A stretch of 64,000 nt of DNA from Bacteroidota bacterium (GTDB lineage: Bacteria; Bacteroidota; Bacteroidia; Chitinophagales; Chitinophagaceae). The stretch lies in contig JAEWKC010000016.1 in assembly GCA_023386235.1 (NCBI GenBank), forward strand, positions 1 to 64,000, read 5' to 3'. Positions 61,608-64,000 of this stretch are shown here, in pieces. Positions within the stretch are counted from its first letter, which is position 1; each line of letters opens with the position of its first letter. Below the pieces are notes generated by a model. The model was given only the letters and a program-made list of their open reading frames with translations, did no database searches and was not told the DNA's origin. The translations under genes were made by a program, and so were the position numbers.

Positions 61608-62057
61608 TTATTTAAGGATTTCTATTGTGCCGCCCAAATCTTCAATGGCGCTCTTTGCTTTATCGCTTATTGCATGTACTTTAAAAGTAAGCTTTGTGGC
61701 CAATTCTCCGTTACCTAAGATTTTAACTTTATCTGTTTTTTTAACCAGTGCGTAGCTTCTGAGATTATCAACAGTAAATTCGGTAAATCCGTATTTAGCA
61801 ATTAATAATTCTATCTGAGCAAGGTTAAATACTTTATAGTCTATGCGGTTATTGTTTTTAAATCCGCGTTTGGGAACACGTCTTTGAATAGGCATCTGAC
61901 CGCCTTCGTGTGCCATTTTATTTTTAAAACCGGCACGGCTTTGCTGACCTTTATTACCTTTTGTAGATGTGCCGCCTTTGCCTGATGCTTCACCACGTCC
62001 AAGACGTTTTTGTTTGTGTACAGAACCTTCTGCAGGTTTTAGATTGTGTAGTTTCAT
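61608..62057 (-). CDS. rplO: 50S ribosomal protein L15
   Basis: The 149-residue L15 is complete: MKLHNLKPAEGSVHKQKRLG, the Gly-rich GRGEASGKGGTSTKGNKGQQ segment and MPIQRRVPKRGF. L15 binds 23S rRNA in the core of the large subunit and is important late in assembly. It follows rpmD after an 80-nt spacer with two hairpins and is the last gene before a terminator. Confidence 0.97.
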   Translation of the reverse strand: MKLHNLKPAEGSVHKQKRLGRGEASGKGGTSTKGNKGQQSRAGFKNKMAHEGGQMPIQRRVPKRGFKNNNRIDYKVFNLAQIELLIAKYGFTEFTVDNLRSYALVKKTDKVKILGNGELATKLTFKVHAISDKAKSAIEDLGGTIEILK

Positions 62058-62079
62058 TTCTTATTTGATTTTTTACTCA

Positions 62080-62119
62080 GCGGGAAAATCTCCCTCGCAA
62101 GTGTTCTTTTCAGAACACT
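62080..62119. other. Twin hairpins in the rpmD-rplO spacer
   Basis: Two adjacent inverted repeats are AGTGTTCT-TTTC-AGAACACT (62100-62119, perfect 8-bp stem; GAAA loop on the transcribed strand) and GCGGGAAAATCTCCCTCGC (62080-62098). No T tract follows. This is a candidate r-protein control element. Confidence 0.45.
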
Positions 62120-62137
62120 GTATTAAAAATAGATTAT

Positions 62138-62323
62138 TTATTCCTTTACTTCTTCTACAGTTACCAGGTGAGATACTTTTTCCACCATACCCAATACCTG
62201 TGGAGTTCCTTCTACCTCTTTAGAAGCATTCAGTTTTCTCAAGCCCAAAGCCAGCAATGTATCCTTTTGTTTTTTAGGTCTGTCAATACTGCTTTTTACC
62301 TGAGTAATTTTAATTTTTGCCAT
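62138..62323 (-). CDS. rpmD: 50S ribosomal protein L30
   Basis: The 61-residue L30 has the usual opening KIKITQVKSSIDRPKKQKDTLL (read in two parts) and LGLRKLNASKEVEGTPQVLGM in the middle. The final strand is VSHLVTVEEVKE. L30 lies on the large subunit near 5S rRNA. It is in the universal order rpsE-rpmD-rplO. Confidence 0.97.
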   Translation of the reverse strand: MAKIKITQVKSSIDRPKKQKDTLLALGLRKLNASKEVEGTPQVLGMVEKVSHLVTVEEVKE

Positions 62324-62344
62324 AATGATATATGTTTGTGGTGT

Positions 62345-62395
62345 AGGGTGTAGCTCGTTTGGCTTATGCTCTATGCTCTTGTGCCGCTACATCCT
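62345..62395. other. Inverted repeat in the rpsE-rpmD spacer
   Basis: AGGGTGTAGC (62345-62354) pairs with GCTACATCCT (62386-62395) over 10 bp with one G-T pair, leaving a 31-nt loop. It fills most of the spacer. Function unknown. Confidence 0.35.
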
Positions 62396-62398
62396 AAT

Positions 62399-62920
62399 TT
62401 ATCCATTAAATACTTTACTTAGTTTGATATTGCGTTGTTTTGCTACAGCGATTGGTTCTCTTAGCATTGTTAAAGCATTTACGGTAGCTTTAACCACATT
62501 GTGCGGATTAGCAGAACCAAGGCTTTTAGCCAAAACATCTGTAAGTCCGGCGCTTTCCAATACGGCACGCATGCTGCCTCCGGCAATTACGCCTGTACCT
62601 TCAGCGGCTGGTTTTATCAACACTTTTGCAGCTCCGGATTTAGCTGCCTGCGCATGCGGAATAGTTCCGCGGCGAATAGGTACTTTTACCAGGTTCTTTT
62701 TAGCATCTTCAATACCTTTTGTAATAGCTTCCTGTACTTCTTTAGCTTTACCCAGACCCTGACCAACTACACCGTTTTCGTTTCCAACAACTACTAACGC
62801 TGAAAAGCTGAAAGTACGTCCGCCTTTAGTAGTTTTTACTACGCGGTTGATAGCTACTACCTTCTCTTTCATTTCCACGTCCGCGATAGGCTTTACTTTA
62901 TTTTCGGTTACTTTAGACAT
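62399..62920 (-). CDS. rpsE: 30S ribosomal protein S5
   Basis: The 173-residue S5 has the N-terminal dsRBD-like domain (VVAINRVVKTTKGGRTFSFS, VVGNENGVVGQGLGKAKEV). The C-terminal half has RRGTIPHAQAAKSGAAKVLI, GTGVIAGGSMRAVLE and SLGSANPHNVVKAT. S5 contributes to mRNA helicase activity and decoding accuracy at the 30S entry site. It lies between rplR and rpmD in the conserved spc order. Confidence 0.97.
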   Translation of the reverse strand: MSKVTENKVKPIADVEMKEKVVAINRVVKTTKGGRTFSFSALVVVGNENGVVGQGLGKAKEVQEAITKGIEDAKKNLVKVPIRRGTIPHAQAAKSGAAKVLIKPAAEGTGVIAGGSMRAVLESAGLTDVLAKSLGSANPHNVVKATVNALTMLREPIAVAKQRNIKLSKVFNG

Positions 62921-62958
62921 TTAAATCTTTTTTCTTTTAAAATAAATATTTTGTACAA

Positions 62959-63309
62959 TTAAATTTTCAATCCACCTTCTCTGGCACCTTCGGCTACGGC
63001 TTTTACACGTCCGTGATACAGGTTGCCGCCACGATCAAATATAGCTTCGGTAATACCCAAGTCTACTGCTTTTTTAGCTAATGCTTCTCCGGCAAGTTTT
63101 GATTTTTCTATCTTAGTTCCTTTGGCCGCTGCTATATCTTTATCTTTAGTAGAAGCAGAAGAAATTGTAACGCCATCTTCATCGTTGATTAGCTGAAGAT
63201 ATATGTCGCTATTGCTACGAAACACTGATAAGCGTGGCTTTTGAGCTGTTCCGGAAACTTTTTTACGGATTCTGTAGCGAATTTTTTGTTTTTTTAATTT
63301 TAAATCCAT
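62959..63309 (-). CDS. rplR: 50S ribosomal protein L18
   Basis: The 116-residue L18 has a basic N-terminus (LKKQKIRYRIRKKVSGTAQK) and the 5S-binding core PRLSVFRSNSDIYLQLINDE. The conserved ending is FDRGGNLYHGRVKAVAEGAREGGL. L18 carries 5S rRNA into the large subunit with L5. Length and order are normal. Confidence 0.97.
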   Translation of the reverse strand: MDLKLKKQKIRYRIRKKVSGTAQKPRLSVFRSNSDIYLQLINDEDGVTISSASTKDKDIAAAKGTKIEKSKLAGEALAKKAVDLGITEAIFDRGGNLYHGRVKAVAEGAREGGLKI

Positions 63310-63364
63310 CTTTTTATATTTTATACTTCCGATGCTGCCGGAAGATGCAGATTAATTAAATATT

Positions 63365-63919
63365 TTATTTACCGGCCGCTTTACCTGATTTACGACGAAT
63401 GTATTCTCCAACGTATTTAACACCTTTTCCTTTGTAAGGCTCTGGTTTACGTAGGCTTCTGATCTTTGCCGCTACCTGGCCCAACAATTGCTTATCGGAA
63501 CCTTCCAGTGAAATCAAAGGGTTTTTACCTTTTTCTGTAACGGTGGTTACTTTTAATTCTTTAGGAATTTCAAAAATAATATTGTGTGAATAGCCTAAAG
63601 AAAGGTCTAATGTATTGCCCTGATTGGCGGCTTTAAAACCCACACCCACCAGTTCAAGGTCTTTTTTAAATCCTTCGTGCGCACCGTTTACAATATTGGC
63701 AAGTAAAGCGCGGGAAAGACCGTGCAATGATCTATGGCGTATCTGATCTGTAGGACGGGTCAATACAATCTCTCCGTCTTTTACTTCTACAACGATATCG
63801 CGGTCAATTGCCTGCGTTAACTCTCCTTTGCTGCCTTTGGCAGTGATCACATTGTCTTTTCCAACCGTTACTGTAACTCCGTTTGGTATGGTGATTGGTT
63901 TTTTTCCTATACGAGACAT
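63365..63919 (-). CDS. rplF: 50S ribosomal protein L6
   Basis: The 184-residue L6 starts MSRIGKKPITIPNGVTV. It shows the two repeated alpha-beta domains, with SLHGLSRALLANIVNGAHEG in the first. The signature region KIRSLRKPEPYKGKGVKYVG precedes the Lys/Arg-rich end. L6 sits at the base of the L7/L12 stalk beside the sarcin-ricin loop. It is the first spc gene in view. The 81 nt to the window edge are spacer, and rpsH should follow beyond. Confidence 0.97.
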   Translation of the reverse strand: MSRIGKKPITIPNGVTVTVGKDNVITAKGSKGELTQAIDRDIVVEVKDGEIVLTRPTDQIRHRSLHGLSRALLANIVNGAHEGFKKDLELVGVGFKAANQGNTLDLSLGYSHNIIFEIPKELKVTTVTEKGKNPLISLEGSDKQLLGQVAAKIRSLRKPEPYKGKGVKYVGEYIRRKSGKAAGK

Positions 63920-64000
63920 AATGTATTAATTTTTATTTTTTTAAAAAATTGTTTGAAAATGTATTACCTAGCGCTTTCAGTTACCGTATAGAAAACTTAA

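Noticed and set aside
1..64000. CRISPR arrays, IS elements, prophage or defence islands
   Set aside because: I saw no regularly spaced repeats, transposase or integrase motifs, terminal inverted repeats, or restriction, toxin or abortive-infection genes. The window is mostly housekeeping.

Overview
The window is from a Bacteroidota chromosome, most likely family Chitinophagaceae or a near relative. The evidence is AT-rich spacers, few Shine-Dalgarno sequences, repeated -7 boxes of the TAnnTTTG type, and typical Bacteroidota families: IPExxxVDY, DUF4783, DUF5689, the MurF-Alr fusion, and an ExbB-ExbD-ExbD-TonB operon. Coding density is high. I saw no tRNA or rRNA gene, CRISPR array, insertion sequence or prophage.

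Layout. 1-4155 (minus): end of an SDR epimerase, DUF2202 protein, LOG-like protein, aminopeptidase P, DUF892 protein. 4359-5705: NhaA. 5814-10166 (plus): infA-rpmJ-rpsM-rpsK-rpsD-rpoA-rplQ, the distal half of the large ribosomal-protein operon, ending in an L17 with a duplicated C-terminal module. 10327-16012: small secreted protein, PurL, YjbR and RluD-type proteins. 16268-24943: M1 peptidase, TsaE, three envelope proteins of unknown function, RimM, GpmI. 25247-30417: DUF4783, MurF, Kbl, PurA and a highly charged protein. 30543-43673: alpha-2-macroglobulin, MurF-Alr fusion, TRIC channel, S9 peptidase, RsmA, RuvC. 43777-49274 (minus): TonB, two ExbD, ExbB, FeoB. 49344-52790: IPExxxVDY, GNAT, AcpP, FabF, RNase III. 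52802-58726: a secreted nuclease divergent from a TonB-dependent receptor and an OB-fold lipoprotein. 58813-59883: DUF2891. 59995-63919 (minus): secY-rplO-rpmD-rpsE-rplR-rplF, the proximal (spc) half of the ribosomal operon.

The main large-scale feature is that the spc and alpha halves of the ribosomal operon, normally one co-directional block, face each other about 50 kb apart. Inverting roughly 5.75-59.95 kb would put infA directly behind secY on the same strand. Each broken end carries signals that would let it work alone: two promoter-like boxes before infA, and terminators on both sides of secY. The map gene often found between secY and infA is absent from the window.

The second candidate system is the nuclease / TonB-dependent receptor / OB-fold lipoprotein locus (52.8-58.7 kb), which looks like a module for scavenging extracellular nucleic acid or phosphate. 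The TonB-ExbB-ExbD genes at 43.8-46.9 kb could power its receptor. Other points of interest are the L17 fusion, an apparent attenuator between exbB and exbD, and a MurF-Alr fusion next to a second, canonical MurF.

Limits: all family assignments are by reading the sequence. No similarity search, structure prediction or composition statistics were run.
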